Shown here: one piece after another, positions 1 to 9,728 of the stretch | How positions within the stretch are numbered: the stretch's first letter is position 1 | Layout: the number at the start of each line of letters is the position of its first letter | NCBI GenBank assembly: GCA_903827945.1 | Contig: CAIKKN010000006.1 | Coordinates: forward strand, 62,001 to 126,000 | Direction of reading: 5' to 3' | DNA from: an uncultured Actinomycetes bacterium | GTDB taxonomy: Bacteria > Actinomycetota > Actinomycetes > Nanopelagicales > Nanopelagicaceae | Length of the DNA: 64,000 bases | Notes under the pieces: model-generated | Told to the model about the DNA's origin: nothing | Databases searched by the model: none | Seen by the model: only the letters and a program-made list of their open reading frames with translations | Translations under genes and position numbers: made by a program

Positions 1-105
1 ACGACATGCCTGAGTTCCAGAGTAATCAAACTCGCAGGCTTGGCCAATAACAATTGGACCACTTCCGATCACCAGAACACTCTTAATACTTGAATCTTTA
101 GGCAT
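1..105 (-). CDS. carB: carbamoyl-phosphate synthase large subunit (N-terminal fragment, runs off window)
   Basis: Only the first 35 codons are present. They read as the opening beta-strand and nucleotide loop of the large subunit ([20 protein letters not shown]), which is highly characteristic of CarB. The large subunit uses ammonia from the CarA glutaminase, bicarbonate and two ATP to make carbamoyl phosphate for pyrimidines and arginine. Its ATG overlaps the end of carA by 8 bp (ATGCCTAA), so translation is probably coupled. Last visible gene of the pyrR-pyrB-pyrC-carA-carB operon. Confidence 0.95.
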   Translation of the reverse strand, partial: MPKDSSIKSVLVIGSGPIVIGQACEFDYSGTQACR

Positions 106-1228
106 TATGAACCGCCTTTGCTTTCGTCATCATTTCTGCAAAGCGATCAAAGAGATATGCCGCATCGTGCGGACCTGCTGCAGATTCTGGGTGATACTGA
201 ACGCTAAACGCCGGACGTTCAAGAAGTTCCAAACCTTCTACGACGCCATCGTTAAGGTTAATGTGCGATACAAAACCTGCTCCAAAAACTGTTGTAAAGT
301 TCGCGTCTACCGGAGCTGCAACAGCAAACCCGTGATTATGTGAAGTGATTTCAACCGTGCCGTCACGCAAATTCTTAACAGGTTGATTTATGCCTCGATG
401 GCCAAATGGAAGCTTATATGTTTCAAAACCGAGTGCACGTCCAAGAATTTGATGACCAAAGCAAATTCCGAATATTGGCATCGAATCAAGCAGGAACTCT
501 CTTACCAAATCCACAATTGCATCCATCGTTGCAGGGTCTCCGGGGCCATTTGAAAGAAATACTCCATCTGGGTTGATGGCCATAATCTCTTCCTTAGTGG
601 CTGATACAGGAAAAACATGAACTTCTATCCCCCGCAAAGACATCAGCCTTGGCGTTGCAGATTTTATTCCAAGATCGATGGCCGCGACAGTAAATTTCTT
701 TTGCAATTCATCTGGGACAGGAACTATGTACTTAACCTGCGTTGATACATCATCAGCCAAGAAAGCGCCTGTCATCAAAGGCGCCTGCCTTACCTTTATA
801 ACCATCTCTTCGCGAGAGAGCGACTCTCCAGAGAAAATCCCAACTCGCATTGCCCCACGACTACGAAGATGACGAGTGATTGCTCGAGTATCTACACCTT
901 GAATTCCAACTACTCCAGCGTCAATCAAGGAATCTTCAAGCGATGTTTCCGAACGCCAATTACTCACTCGTGGTGATGGGTTTCTCACAACGAAACCAGA
1001 TACCCAAATCTTCTTTGACTCTTCATCTTCGTGGTTCATTCCGGTGTTGCCGATATGCGGGGCTGTCATGATCACAACCTGCTTATGATATGAAGGGTCA
1101 GTTAAAGTCTCTTGATATCCCGTCATTCCAGTAGTGAAGACCGCTTCACCGAAAGTCTCACCGAGGCAAGCCCAGGACTCACCCTCATAAATTGCACCAT
1201 CATCTAGAACTAGGAATGCCTTACTCAT
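98..1228 (-). CDS. carA: carbamoyl-phosphate synthase small (glutaminase) subunit
   Basis: 376 aa, the usual CarA length. It hydrolyses glutamine and passes ammonia to CarB in the cytoplasm. The N-terminal CPSase small-chain domain covers about residues 1-150. The class I glutamine amidotransferase domain follows, with the nucleophile Cys256 in GICFGHQ and the His346/Glu348 pair in VQYHPESA. The ATG overlaps the pyrC stop by 8 bp and the stop overlaps carB by 8 bp, so this is tight operon packing. Expression is expected to follow the PyrR element in front of pyrR. No separate promoter is evident. Confidence 0.97.
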   Translation of the reverse strand: MSKAFLVLDDGAIYEGESWACLGETFGEAVFTTGMTGYQETLTDPSYHKQVVIMTAPHIGNTGMNHEDEESKKIWVSGFVVRNPSPRVSNWRSETSLEDSLIDAGVVGIQGVDTRAITRHLRSRGAMRVGIFSGESLSREEMVIKVRQAPLMTGAFLADDVSTQVKYIVPVPDELQKKFTVAAIDLGIKSATPRLMSLRGIEVHVFPVSATKEEIMAINPDGVFLSNGPGDPATMDAIVDLVREFLLDSMPIFGICFGHQILGRALGFETYKLPFGHRGINQPVKNLRDGTVEITSHNHGFAVAAPVDANFTTVFGAGFVSHINLNDGVVEGLELLERPAFSVQYHPESAAGPHDAAYLFDRFAEMMTKAKAVHNA

Positions 1229-2510
1229 GCTTTAACCCCGTCAATGTTTCATTTTTAACAACAAATACACCCTCATAGATTGTGTGAATCACTTTGGCTG
1301 TTAGCGCCGTTCCGTGGAAAGGGGTGTTCTTACTCTTCGAAGACATCTTCTCGCGATCAACTTGCCACGCCGACTTTGGATTCACAAGAGTTAGATTCGC
1401 TGGCGAACCAGCAGTGACTGCTCCTCCTTGTCGAGAGTACCGGCCAATTTTGGCAGGATTAGTAGACATCACTTCGACCAATCTTGGCCAACTCATCGCT
1501 CCAGTCTCAATCATCGTCTTGACTATGACCCCAAAGGCAGTTTCCAATCCGATCATTCCAAAGGCAGCAGCGCTCCATTCGCACTCTTTATCTTCAGTGG
1601 GGTGAGGCGCGTGATCTGTTGCAACGATATCTATTGTTCCATCCGCAAGACCAATACGAAGCGCCTGTACATCTGCATCAGTTCGCAGAGGTGGGTTAAC
1701 TTTGTAAACTGGGTCATAACTTTCCACAAGGTCATCGGTAAGTAATAAGTGATGAGGAGTTACTTCCGCAGTCACGTTAATGCCTTGCGACTTTGACCAT
1801 CGAACAAGTTCTACTCCACCTTTTGTAGTCAGATGACAAATGTGAAGGCGACTCTTTACATGATCGGCCAGGAGAATATCTCTAGCGATAATTGCTTCTT
1901 CGGCAACGGCGGGCCATCCAGCTAATCCAAGTCGCGAAGAAACCTCGCCTTCATTCATTTGCGAAGCTTGCGTCAACCGTGGATCTTGCGCATGCTGTGC
2001 GATGACTCCACCGAAAGACTTTACATATTCAAGGGCGCGACGCATTACTAATGGATCACTGACGCATTTGCCATCATCGCTAAATACTCGCACTTGAGCA
2101 GCAGAATCAGCCATTGCGCCAAGTTCGGCAAGCTGCTCACCTGCAAGCCCAACAGTTACAGCTCCGATAGGAAAGACTTCGCACAATCCAGCCTCTTTTC
2201 CTAAACGAAACACCTGTTCCACAACACCAGCAGTGTCGGCTACCGGGGATGTGTTTGCCATAGCAGAAACGGCGGTAAATCCACCTTTAGCTGCAGCTTT
2301 TGCTCCAGTCAGCACAGTTTCGGAATCTTCACTACCCGGCTCTCGAAGGTGGGTATGCAAATCAACAAAGCCAGGAAGGACCATAAGACCCGAGCAGTCG
2401 ATCAATTCCCCTACAGTCAAAGAACCGACAGATGAAATCGTTTGGCCCTCCACGACCACATTTGTAGTTGTTCCATCAGCGAGAGTGACACCGGTCAATG
2501 TATAGGTCAT
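1221..2510 (-). CDS. pyrC: dihydroorotase
   Basis: 429 aa, a class I dihydroorotase that cyclises carbamoyl-aspartate to dihydroorotate, the third step of UMP synthesis. The amidohydrolase metal site is visible: His52 and His54 in [10 protein letters not shown], His173, His226 in HICHL, and Asp299 in ATDHAPH. The FSDDGK segment near residues 143-147 is typical of this class. The ATG overlaps the pyrB stop in an ATGA tetranucleotide. A dihydroorotate dehydrogenase is not in the window. Confidence 0.96.
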   Translation of the reverse strand: MTYTLTGVTLADGTTTNVVVEGQTISSVGSLTVGELIDCSGLMVLPGFVDLHTHLREPGSEDSETVLTGAKAAAKGGFTAVSAMANTSPVADTAGVVEQVFRLGKEAGLCEVFPIGAVTVGLAGEQLAELGAMADSAAQVRVFSDDGKCVSDPLVMRRALEYVKSFGGVIAQHAQDPRLTQASQMNEGEVSSRLGLAGWPAVAEEAIIARDILLADHVKSRLHICHLTTKGGVELVRWSKSQGINVTAEVTPHHLLLTDDLVESYDPVYKVNPPLRTDADVQALRIGLADGTIDIVATDHAPHPTEDKECEWSAAAFGMIGLETAFGVIVKTMIETGAMSWPRLVEVMSTNPAKIGRYSRQGGAVTAGSPANLTLVNPKSAWQVDREKMSSKSKNTPFHGTALTAKVIHTIYEGVFVVKNETLTGLKHE

Positions 2511-3457
2511 TGCGAAACCTCCGAGAGCGACGCTCCTCCAAGGAGCAGATACAAAACAGCCATACGGACCGAGACTCCGTTACCTACCTGATTGACAATT
2601 ACAGAACGTGATGAGTCTGCAGATGCTGCTGATATTTCCAAACCACGGTTCATTGGTCCAGGATGCATGACAATGCCGCTCTGCTTCATTCGCAATAACC
2701 TATCTTCGTTCAAACCATATCGCCTTGAATATTCTCGTTCACTAGGGAAGTAAAAATTTTGCATTCGCTCCAATTGGATTCGAAGCATCATCACCACATC
2801 AAATTCCGGAAGCTCCTCATCTAAATCATATGAAACCAGAACCGGCCAGCTTTCCACACCTACTGGCAATAGAGTTGGCGGCGCGATAAGTGTTACGGAA
2901 GCTCCAAGTTTTGTAAGAAGAAGAACGTTTGAGCGGGCAACACGTGAGTGCAATATATCTCCAACGATTGCAACTTTAAGTCCAGAGAAATCAGACTTAC
3001 GTTCTGGGAAACGTTTGGATATTGTGAAAGCATCAAGAAGGGCTTGCGTTGGATGCTCGTGAGTGCCATCGCCTGCATTAATGACCGTTGCATTGATCCA
3101 ACCCGAATCAGAGAGTCTTTGCGCGGCTCCTGATGATCCATGTCGGATCACTACCGCATCTGCTCCAATGGCCTGCAGTGTTTGCGCTGTATCTTTAAGG
3201 CTCTCGCCTTTGCTTACACTCGACCCTTTGGCTGAAAAGTTGATTACATCGGCAGAAAGCCTTTTTGCGGCCGTTTCAAAGGAGATGCGCGTTCGAGTGG
3301 AATCTTCAAAGAAGAGATTAACCACGGTACGGCCTCGAAGCGTCGGCAGCTTCTTCGTTGGCCCTTCTGTAATTCTTTCTAATTCAGCGGCAGTTGAAAG
3401 AATTGAAAGTACGTCATCTTTCGAAAGATCGTTAATAGATAGAAGTTGATTTTTCAT
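2507..3457 (-). CDS. pyrB: aspartate carbamoyltransferase catalytic chain
   Basis: 316 aa from the chosen ATG (MKNQLLSI). The frame stays open 8 codons further upstream, but this ATG sits in an ATGA overlap with the pyrR stop, matches the family start, and is the better choice. Condenses carbamoyl phosphate with aspartate. Diagnostic motifs are the carbamoyl-phosphate loop STRTRISFE, the HPTQALLD motif, and GPMNRG near the C terminus. No pyrI-type regulatory chain is present, as expected for Actinobacteria where control runs through PyrR. Confidence 0.96.
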   Translation of the reverse strand: MKNQLLSINDLSKDDVLSILSTAAELERITEGPTKKLPTLRGRTVVNLFFEDSTRTRISFETAAKRLSADVINFSAKGSSVSKGESLKDTAQTLQAIGADAVVIRHGSSGAAQRLSDSGWINATVINAGDGTHEHPTQALLDAFTISKRFPERKSDFSGLKVAIVGDILHSRVARSNVLLLTKLGASVTLIAPPTLLPVGVESWPVLVSYDLDEELPEFDVVMMLRIQLERMQNFYFPSEREYSRRYGLNEDRLLRMKQSGIVMHPGPMNRGLEISAASADSSRSVIVNQVGNGVSVRMAVLYLLLGGASLSEVSQ

Positions 3458-3981
3458 GGCGCAGGCACAATCTCTACGCAATCAATCTCATCTATTTCTG
3501 AGAGCTGAACTCGCACGCTCTCCTTCGCAGAAGTTGGCAAATTTTTTCCTACATAATCGGCTCTAATTGGTAATTCACGATGTCCGCGATCAACTAGGAC
3601 GGCTAGTTGAACTGTTCGTGGGCGGCCCAGTTCTCCGAGTGCATCAAGAGCTGCTCTGATTGTTCTGCCGGAAAAGAGGACATCATCGACTAGGACTACA
3701 TCCTTTCCTTCTATTCCTCCTGTTGGCATCAGGGTTTCAAGAAGCGGACGGGGAGGACGAAGCCGCAGATCATCTCTGTGCATTGTTATATCTAGAGTTC
3801 CAACAGGAACTTTTGAACCTAGTCCCATCAGAATTTGCGCAATTCGTGATGCTAAGTAAGCACCGCGAGTGGGAATTCCGAGTAAAACAACAGAATCCAA
3901 GCCTTGGTTTCGTTCAATGATTTCATGGGAGATTCGTTTCAAGGCGCGATCAATATCGGCCGACTCCAAAATAGCGCTCAT
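3454..3981 (-). CDS. pyrR: bifunctional pyr operon RNA-binding regulator / uracil phosphoribosyltransferase
   Basis: 175 aa. PyrR binds pyr mRNA when UMP is high and lowers expression of the operon; many members also have weak uracil phosphoribosyltransferase activity. The PRPP loop is clear ([21 protein letters not shown], around residues 100-120). It is first in the operon and is preceded by an AAGGAG ribosome binding site (3987-3992) directly adjoining a PyrR-type hairpin, so it probably autoregulates translation. Divergent from the BldD-like gene, with 119 bp between the two starts. Confidence 0.95.
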   Translation of the reverse strand: MSAILESADIDRALKRISHEIIERNQGLDSVVLLGIPTRGAYLASRIAQILMGLGSKVPVGTLDITMHRDDLRLRPPRPLLETLMPTGGIEGKDVVLVDDVLFSGRTIRAALDALGELGRPRTVQLAVLVDRGHRELPIRADYVGKNLPTSAKESVRVQLSEIDEIDCVEIVPAP

Positions 3982-3985
3982 CTTT

Positions 3986-4010
3986 GCTCCTTCGCCGCCT
4001 CTCAGGACGG
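3986..4010 (-). promoter_or_regulatory. PyrR-binding RNA hairpin next to the pyrR Shine-Dalgarno
   Basis: On the minus strand the leader reads CCGUC-CUGAGA-GGCGG: a 5-bp stem (4006-4010 with 3995-3999) closed by the hexaloop CUGAGA (4000-4005). This fits the PyrR consensus loop CNGNGA with the expected U-G pair near the loop. The GAAGGAG containing the ribosome binding site follows immediately. In mycobacteria, PyrR binding to such an element represses translation rather than transcription. No terminator/antiterminator pair is seen here, so the same mode is inferred. Confidence 0.75.
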
Positions 4011-4088
4011 ATCGTTAAAGGGTGGTAAAGCTTGCAGGGGCAAAAATACCACCTGTGGATGAAAAAAGCGGAATCGACTCAACTCCCC

Positions 4089-4094
4089 TACTTT
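4089..4094 (+). promoter_or_regulatory. putative -10 box for leaderless transcript of the BldD-like gene
   Basis: TACTTT lies exactly 6 nt before ATG 4101, which would put the transcription start at or next to the A of the start codon. No Shine-Dalgarno sequence precedes this ATG. No convincing -35 box was found. Confidence 0.4.
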
Positions 4095-4100
4095 CAGCTT

Positions 4101-4613
4101 ATGACAATAAATATCACACCCCACGCTCCCGTTGAAGCTACCCCGCCCACCATTCAAGCTCTTGCTGCCTCTATTCGAAGAATTCGCAAGAGTAAAGGTT
4201 GGACCCTCAAGGATGTTGAAAAGGCTTCCGGTGGAATCTGGAAAGCAGTGGTTATCGGCTCATATGAACGTTGTGATCGGGCTCTGTCTCTCAATAAAGC
4301 CATAGCCTTGGCGGCCTTCTACAAAGTGCCGCTCGATGAAATGTTAGGTATCACTCCTCCACTGGAAGTGAAGGTTGATCGTCTGACTTTTGATCTGCGC
4401 AAAGTCAAAGAATCGCGTGAGCCTTCCCTTGCTCCCCTACAAAGATTTGTTAGCGCAATAAGTACCGCTCGTCGTGATTGGAATGGAGAAGTTCTCTCAG
4501 TCAGGGGTTCAGATACTCTCGCCTTGTCCTCTGCGATTCAAATTCCACAAGGACAAATGCAGCAGGGGCTCTTGGCCTACGGCCTTATTTTTACAAACTC
4601 AAAGAAGGCTTGA
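4101..4613 (+). CDS. bldD: BldD-family transcriptional regulator with c-di-GMP-binding signature
   Basis: 170 aa from ATG 4101, close to the 167 aa of Streptomyces BldD. In-frame ATGs lie upstream, but the protein homology begins here and a TACTTT box sits 6 nt before it. Residues 18-83 form an Xre-type helix-turn-helix; the stretch GIWKAVVIGSYERCDRALS is very BldD-like. The C-terminal domain carries R124-R125-D126, eight residues, then R135-G-S-D138, which is the RxD-x8-RxxD motif that binds tetrameric c-di-GMP in BldD. Its 3' end overlaps nusB by 23 bp in the opposite orientation. Targets are unknown; no diguanylate cyclase lies in the window. Confidence 0.85.
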   Translation: MTINITPHAPVEATPPTIQALAASIRRIRKSKGWTLKDVEKASGGIWKAVVIGSYERCDRALSLNKAIALAAFYKVPLDEMLGITPPLEVKVDRLTFDLRKVKESREPSLAPLQRFVSAISTARRDWNGEVLSVRGSDTLALSSAIQIPQGQMQQGLLAYGLIFTNSKKA

Positions 4614-4998
4614 GCGCAATAACCCGACCCAGAACTCCGTTGATATAGCCAGCCGATTCATCTGTCGAAAGTTCTTTAGCTAGGGATACTGCCTCCGAAA
4701 CCGCAATTTTGTCATCTAAATCTTCGCTCCAAAGGATTTCAAAAAGAGCGATTCGCAATAGGTTGCGGTCAATAGATGGCATGCGATCAAGATCCCACCC
4801 TTGCGCGTAGGTAATTATTAATTCATCAATCTTCTCTATGTGAGTGGCCACGCCTTCTAGGAGGCTCTTTACATAAGTGCCCTCTGATAACTCATCGGCT
4901 GGCCGCGTCTGGTAAATATCTAATGCAATCGCTTTGCGCATATCCGCTTCATAGAGAAAATCTAAGGCTCTTTTGCGAGCTTTTCTTCTGGCGCTCAT
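4591..4998 (-). CDS. nusB: transcription antitermination factor NusB
   Basis: 135 aa. NusB binds the boxA RNA of rRNA leaders together with NusE (ribosomal protein S10) and promotes antitermination. The sequence has the family pattern: a basic N terminus (SARRKARKRALDFLYEADM), then the helical region with DRMPSIDRNLLRIALFEI and the C-terminal AVSEAVSLAKELSTDESAGYINGVL. It lies 12 bp downstream of efp in the same direction, an arrangement standard in Actinobacteria and Firmicutes. Confidence 0.95.
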   Translation of the reverse strand: MSARRKARKRALDFLYEADMRKAIALDIYQTRPADELSEGTYVKSLLEGVATHIEKIDELIITYAQGWDLDRMPSIDRNLLRIALFEILWSEDLDDKIAVSEAVSLAKELSTDESAGYINGVLGRVIALKPSLSL

Positions 4999-5010
4999 AT
5001 TCTAAAAACG

Positions 5011-5571
5011 TTAATTCGCGCGGCCGAGATACGATCCATTGCGAGTATCCACAAGAACCTTCTCATCCTGCTTGATAAACAGAGGAACCTGAATCGTTAT
5101 TCCAGTTTCAACTGTTGCAGGCTTTGTTCCACCCGATGATCTATCTCCCTGCAGTCCTGGCTCGGTGTAGGTAATAGTGAGTTCCACGGAGGCAGGTAGT
5201 TCGATATAGAGTGGATTTCCTTCATGAATTGCAACTATCGCTTCGCAATTCTCAAGCATAAAGTTCACAGACTCCCCAACAACACTTTCAGGGATTGAGA
5301 TTTGATCGAAATTCTTAGCATCCATGAACATAAAATCATCGCCATCACGGTATAAAAATGTCATGTCACGCTTTTCAAGTGTTGCGATTTCAACTTTTAC
5401 ACCAGCATTGAAAGTTTTCTCAACGACCTTGCCAGTTAGTACTTGACGCATCTTTGTTCGAACGAAGGCTGGACCTTTACCAGGCTTAACGTGCTGAAAC
5501 TCGATTACAGTCCAAAGTTGACCATCGAGATCAAGAGTCATGCCATTCTTCAAGTCATTAGTTGTAGCCAT
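5011..5571 (-). CDS. efp: translation elongation factor P
   Basis: 186 aa, standard three-domain EF-P. It binds between the P and E sites and relieves stalling at polyproline stretches. The tip loop of domain I is [13 protein letters not shown] with the tip lysine in PGKGPAF. This PGKGP form is the one in which actinobacterial EF-P can work without lysine modification. The C-terminal OB domain ends with [13 protein letters not shown]. The 75 bp upstream, before aroQ, are AT-rich and may hold its own promoter, but no box stands out. Confidence 0.96.
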   Translation of the reverse strand: MATTNDLKNGMTLDLDGQLWTVIEFQHVKPGKGPAFVRTKMRQVLTGKVVEKTFNAGVKVEIATLEKRDMTFLYRDGDDFMFMDAKNFDQISIPESVVGESVNFMLENCEAIVAIHEGNPLYIELPASVELTITYTEPGLQGDRSSGGTKPATVETGITIQVPLFIKQDEKVLVDTRNGSYLGRAN

Positions 5572-5646
5572 GATTTAAACCCAGTCCATTCCTAAATATC
5601 ACAATAAAATAACTACCAGCCGAGAAGAATACCCGAGCAAATGGAA

Positions 5647-6078
5647 TTACTTGAGCATTCCTTTAAGCGCGATAAGAGCTAAACGGTAGGAATCTGGACC
5701 AAAACCCGCGATAGTTCCAGAGGCAATACCCGAAATAACGGAAGTGTGGCGAAATTCCTCCCGGCGGAGCGGATTACTGATGTGCACTTCAATAAGAGGT
5801 ACGGTGAGCATTTCTGCTGCATCTCGTATTGCATATGAATAGTGTGTAAATGCTGCAGGATTAATGATGACCGGAATCTTGCCCTCGGCGGCTTCGTGCA
5901 GCCACGTGATGATTTCAACTTCGCTATCACTTTGACGGACGTCGGCTTCAAGGTCAAGACTGCTTCCTTGATCTTCAATAAACTTCTTGAGGCCAGCAAA
6001 ATCCAAATCTCCATAGAGCGAGGAGTCCCGAAGATCCAAACGACCTAAATTTGGTCCGTTCAGTACAAGTACTTTCAT
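5647..6078 (-). CDS. aroQ: type II 3-dehydroquinate dehydratase
   Basis: 143 aa, the size of the small dodecameric type II enzyme. It converts 3-dehydroquinate to 3-dehydroshikimate. The start LVLNGPNLGRLDLRDSSLYG contains the catalytic-loop region of the family. NPAAFTHYSYAIRDAAEM and VHISNPLRREEFRHTS complete the active site with its conserved Asn, His and Arg. The ATG overlaps the aroB stop in ATGA, and it is the last gene of the aroE-C-K-B-Q run. Confidence 0.95.
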   Translation of the reverse strand: MKVLVLNGPNLGRLDLRDSSLYGDLDFAGLKKFIEDQGSSLDLEADVRQSDSEVEIITWLHEAAEGKIPVIINPAAFTHYSYAIRDAAEMLTVPLIEVHISNPLRREEFRHTSVISGIASGTIAGFGPDSYRLALIALKGMLK

Positions 6079-7127
6079 ATGGACATTCTCTCATAAGTTG
6101 CTGCTAGCACGTCAGTTGAAACATCCTCTAGCCAATGCGGGTTGCCGATGCTATTAAGTCCGATAAATCGCAGAGACGCACCTCGGGCTTTCTTGTCCGA
6201 GCGCATGAGTTCCAACAAGGGGGCAAATGCAACGTTTGTCTTGATTGGTAGGGCGAACTGTTGCAAAAGAGATCTGTGTAAATCAACAACTTCTTCCTTT
6301 AAGCCCAATAGTTTCACACTTAATTCAGCAGCGAATACGAGGCCAATAGAAACAGCCTCACCATGGCGAATGTCGTAGTGAGAAAACTTCTCAATCGCAT
6401 GACCAAAAGTATGCCCGTAATTTAGAATTTCGCGGAGCTTGCTTTCTTGAAAATCAGCCGAGACTACATCCGCCTTGACGGTGATGCTTCGAAAAATCAA
6501 CTCCTCTGCAACTCCTCGAGCTGCTTCTACTGTGTTCTGGTTTTGCAATATCTCCAGTAACGAGGCGTCTCGAATAAATCCAACTTTTATGACTTCCGCC
6601 AAACCGGCAGAAAAATCACGGTCGGAGAGCGTATTGAGGAAACGTAGATCAATATGGACTCCTGTTGGGGAATGGAATGATCCGATGAGATTCTTGCCTA
6701 CATGGCTATTGATTCCAGTCTTGCCTCCAACGGAAGCATCCACCATCGCAGCAAGCGTTGTCGGTATGGCATACCAAGTTATCCCGCGCAACCATGTAGC
6801 AGCAGCGAATCCGCCAAGGTCTGTTGTGGCTCCCCCGCCAATAGCAATCAAAGCGTCGCTTCTCGTAAGTCCGGCTTCCCCCATTGCCTGCCAAATTTTT
6901 TCTAGGACGGATATGTCCTTCTGTCCCTCGCCATCTGGCACGATAAATAGCGTGGAATTCTCTAGTGGATGCAGGAATTGTTCAAGATGATATGTGTCAA
7001 CAATGTATTGGGTAGATAAGACGAATATCTTGGCATGGGATTGACTGACATCATTGAGGATTCCTTCGAATCGTTCGCCAATGTGCACCTTGTATTGATG
7101 TTCAGCATTAACAGTTATGTGTCTCAT
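6075..7127 (-). CDS. aroB: 3-dehydroquinate synthase
   Basis: 350 aa from ATG 7127 (MRHITVNAEHQY). The frame is open for another 23 codons, but this ATG forms an ATGA overlap with the aroK stop and gives the family length. Converts DAHP to 3-dehydroquinate with NAD and Zn2+. Key segments are GGGATTDLGGFAAATWLRGI (NAD and substrate), KTGINSHVGKNLIGSFH, and the zinc-site histidines in NYGHTFGHAIE. Confidence 0.95.
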   Translation of the reverse strand: MRHITVNAEHQYKVHIGERFEGILNDVSQSHAKIFVLSTQYIVDTYHLEQFLHPLENSTLFIVPDGEGQKDISVLEKIWQAMGEAGLTRSDALIAIGGGATTDLGGFAAATWLRGITWYAIPTTLAAMVDASVGGKTGINSHVGKNLIGSFHSPTGVHIDLRFLNTLSDRDFSAGLAEVIKVGFIRDASLLEILQNQNTVEAARGVAEELIFRSITVKADVVSADFQESKLREILNYGHTFGHAIEKFSHYDIRHGEAVSIGLVFAAELSVKLLGLKEEVVDLHRSLLQQFALPIKTNVAFAPLLELMRSDKKARGASLRFIGLNSIGNPHWLEDVSTDVLAATYERMSI

Positions 7128-7633
7128 AGTTGCTCCAAATATTTTGCAATATTGTCTGCGACTTCGGCCGGCTTGGCCGAATCTGTGGAAAGGCAAAAGC
7201 CTGCCAAACGCTTATATATTGGGGTTCGCTGCTCCAAGAGGTTAAGCCATTGCTGCCTAGGGTTGATCAAAAGCATAGGTCTATCTTTATTAAACCCAAC
7301 ACGCGGGGCAGCTTGAGAAATGCTCACTTCTAAGAGAATGACTCTTCTCTTCAAATCTCCAAGTAGTTCTTGCGTTTCCTCGTTCATGACCGATCCGCCA
7401 CCTAGCGAGAGAATTCCTTCGCAGGAATTTATGGCTTCCTTAACAATCTCCTTTTCAACTTCACGAAAATATGGCTCTCCATCCTCCACAAATATGTCAG
7501 AGATTGTCTTTCCACACCTTGCCTCAATCATTTGATCGGTATCTTGAAACTGACAGTTCAGGCGTTTGGAAAGTGCCTTCCCTACTGTCGATTTCCCAGC
7601 ACCGGGAGCTCCAATGAGAATTGCAATAGGCAT
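7124..7633 (-). CDS. aroK: shikimate kinase
   Basis: 169 aa. Phosphorylates shikimate at the 3-hydroxyl. Walker A is GAPGAGKSTVG at residues 8-18, followed by the shikimate-binding DTDQMIE (Asp32/Asp34 region) and the GGGSV motif near residue 78. A DRPML segment marks the lid. It sits 20 bp after aroC and overlaps aroB by 4 bp. Confidence 0.95.
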   Translation of the reverse strand: MPIAILIGAPGAGKSTVGKALSKRLNCQFQDTDQMIEARCGKTISDIFVEDGEPYFREVEKEIVKEAINSCEGILSLGGGSVMNEETQELLGDLKRRVILLEVSISQAAPRVGFNKDRPMLLINPRQQWLNLLEQRTPIYKRLAGFCLSTDSAKPAEVADNIAKYLEQL

Positions 7634-7653
7634 TTTTCGGGTCTTTTCCGGTA

Positions 7654-8838
7654 TTACTTAATCTGTAAGTTGGCCATATAGGTCTCGTAATTACGACGAG
7701 TTTCTGAGACTGAATCGCCACCGAACTTCTCTAATACTGCATCAGCAAGAACAAGAGCACACATTGCTTCGGCAACAATCGCAGCCGCAGGAACTGCACA
7801 GACATCTGAGCGTTGATTGATTGCCTTAGCTGGCTCACCAGTTGTGACATCGATTGTGTCCAAAGCGCGAGGTATTGTAGAAATCGGTTTCATAGCGGCT
7901 CTCACTCGCAAGATTTCACCGTTACTCATCCCGCCTTCTGTGCCTCCCGCGCGATCACTCCTGCGAACGACTCTGCCATTTGGGCCAGGTTCAATTTCAT
8001 CGTGAGCAACTGATCCTCTTCGCTTTGCGGTTCTAAATCCGTCGCCAAGCTCCACACCTTTAATAGCCTGAATTCCCATCATCGCTGCTGCCAATCTGGC
8101 ATCCAACCGACGATCCCAATGAGTATGCGAACCAAGTCCTGGCGGTAAGTCATATGCCAAGACTTCAACAATTCCTCCGAGGGTATCGCCTTCCGAGTGC
8201 GCAAGATCAATTTCTGCAACCATCTTTAAACTCGTTGCAGGATCGGCACAGCGCACCGGATCAGCATCAATGCTCTGCCGATCGTCATACGTCGGAGTTG
8301 GAAATTCTTCTGGAACTTCAACGCTTCCAATTGAAATTACATGGGAGGAGATTCTTATACCTATTGCTTGTTGCAAGAATGCTCTCGCAACTGAGCCCAA
8401 TGCAACGCGTGCGGCAGTCTCTCGCGCACTCGCTCGCTCAAGAATCGGTCTTGCGTCGTCGAAACTGTATTTTTGCATTCCAACTAAATCTGCATGACCA
8501 GGACGTGGACGCGTGAGGGGCGCATTTCTGGCAAGTGATGCAAGAACTTCTTCGTCTACAGGATTTGCCGACATCACTTTTTCCCATTTTGGCCACTCTG
8601 AATTGGCAACTTGGATTGACACTGGGCCACCTTGGCTTTCACCATGGCGAACGCCGCCTATAATTGAAACTACATCTGCTTCAAAATTCTGACGAGCTCC
8701 TCGTCCATACCCAAGGCGCCTGCGTTGCAGATCTGCATCAATATCCTGTGATGTTATGTGAACGTGGGACGGAAGACCTTCAAGAATTGCAGACAAGGCT
8801 TCTCCGTGAGATTCACCAGCAGTTAGCCAACGCAGCAT
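7654..8838 (-). CDS. aroC: chorismate synthase
   Basis: 394 aa. Makes chorismate from EPSP using reduced FMN. The three signature blocks are present: GESHG near the N terminus, [13 protein letters not shown] around residue 110, and the C-terminal region with GGMSNGE. A GGAGGG ribosome binding site precedes the ATG, and 89 bp separate it from aroE. Together with pabB, pabC and trpD elsewhere in the window it feeds folate and tryptophan synthesis. EPSP synthase (aroA) is not in the window. Confidence 0.96.
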   Translation of the reverse strand: MLRWLTAGESHGEALSAILEGLPSHVHITSQDIDADLQRRRLGYGRGARQNFEADVVSIIGGVRHGESQGGPVSIQVANSEWPKWEKVMSANPVDEEVLASLARNAPLTRPRPGHADLVGMQKYSFDDARPILERASARETAARVALGSVARAFLQQAIGIRISSHVISIGSVEVPEEFPTPTYDDRQSIDADPVRCADPATSLKMVAEIDLAHSEGDTLGGIVEVLAYDLPPGLGSHTHWDRRLDARLAAAMMGIQAIKGVELGDGFRTAKRRGSVAHDEIEPGPNGRVVRRSDRAGGTEGGMSNGEILRVRAAMKPISTIPRALDTIDVTTGEPAKAINQRSDVCAVPAAAIVAEAMCALVLADAVLEKFGGDSVSETRRNYETYMANLQIK

Positions 8839-8927
8839 TTTCCCTCCAAAGTTAGAGCCCTATTCTGGCAGAAACCCAAGGCCCTTCGCGGTACATATCG
8901 CTTTCTGAGATGCGGGGATGAATTGAA

Positions 8928-9728
8928 CTAATTACGGGTGGAAATTGCTTCTTCTAAGAGAATGGAACGCATATGCGCATAGTCAAAGCTCTTACCCGAC
9001 ATAAGGTGTATCTGATCTAGCGCTTGCTCGACCAGAATATGTAAACCATGTATGACATTGCCGCCAAGGCTTCCCCATTTTGCCGAAAGATTTGTCGGCC
9101 AGGGCGCATATAGAGCTTCAATGAGGGTTCCATCAGCGCTTGTTACACGAGAGGCAATAGCGTCGCTAACTCCAGCAGGAGTTGTAGAAATGACAAGGTC
9201 GTAGCCTTCCAAACTACTCTCCATCGACTTGAGATTTAGTTGAGTGGAGTCCATGCATTTACCCAACAACAAATCTCTGGCGGCGCTTCTGCGCATTACA
9301 TCCACAGAATCGACCAATCCATCAAGGGCTCCAAGTGCAGCGCGGGCCGTTCCTCCCGCTCCTATGATCGCAACTTTTCTAAATGTAATTTGTGCCAAAA
9401 GTCGGTCGAACGCCAGGACGTCAGTGGATAAACCGTTGTACGCATCTCCAATTCGAATTAACGTATTAACCGAGTGAATCTTTGCCGCCCTAGGGTCTAC
9501 AGAGATTTTCAGCTCCGGTAGAAAACTCGCTTCCTTTAATGGCATAGTGAGTGAGAATCCCGTCCAATCACTTTCCTTCGCGTTATTTAAGAAGGATGGA
9601 AACGCTAAGTCATCTACCTCGATCTTGAAATATTCGCCTTCAATCTGCAGAATTTCATATGCGCGCTTATGCAAAAATGGCGATAGGGAGTGCTCAATAG
9701 GCGAACCGAGTACTGCTGCCTTAATCAT
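8928..9728 (-). CDS. aroE: shikimate dehydrogenase
   Basis: 266 aa. NADP-dependent reduction of 3-dehydroshikimate. The substrate loop GSPIEHSLSPFLH opens the protein; MPLKEASF carries the catalytic lysine; GAGGTARAAL is the Rossmann nucleotide loop near residue 123. The C-terminal GLHILVEQALDQIHLMSGK matches the family. The ATG overlaps the mltG stop by 4 bp, linking the shikimate run to the cell-wall and recombination genes upstream. Confidence 0.93.
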   Translation of the reverse strand: MIKAAVLGSPIEHSLSPFLHKRAYEILQIEGEYFKIEVDDLAFPSFLNNAKESDWTGFSLTMPLKEASFLPELKISVDPRAAKIHSVNTLIRIGDAYNGLSTDVLAFDRLLAQITFRKVAIIGAGGTARAALGALDGLVDSVDVMRRSAARDLLLGKCMDSTQLNLKSMESSLEGYDLVISTTPAGVSDAIASRVTSADGTLIEALYAPWPTNLSAKWGSLGGNVIHGLHILVEQALDQIHLMSGKSFDYAHMRSILLEEAISTRN

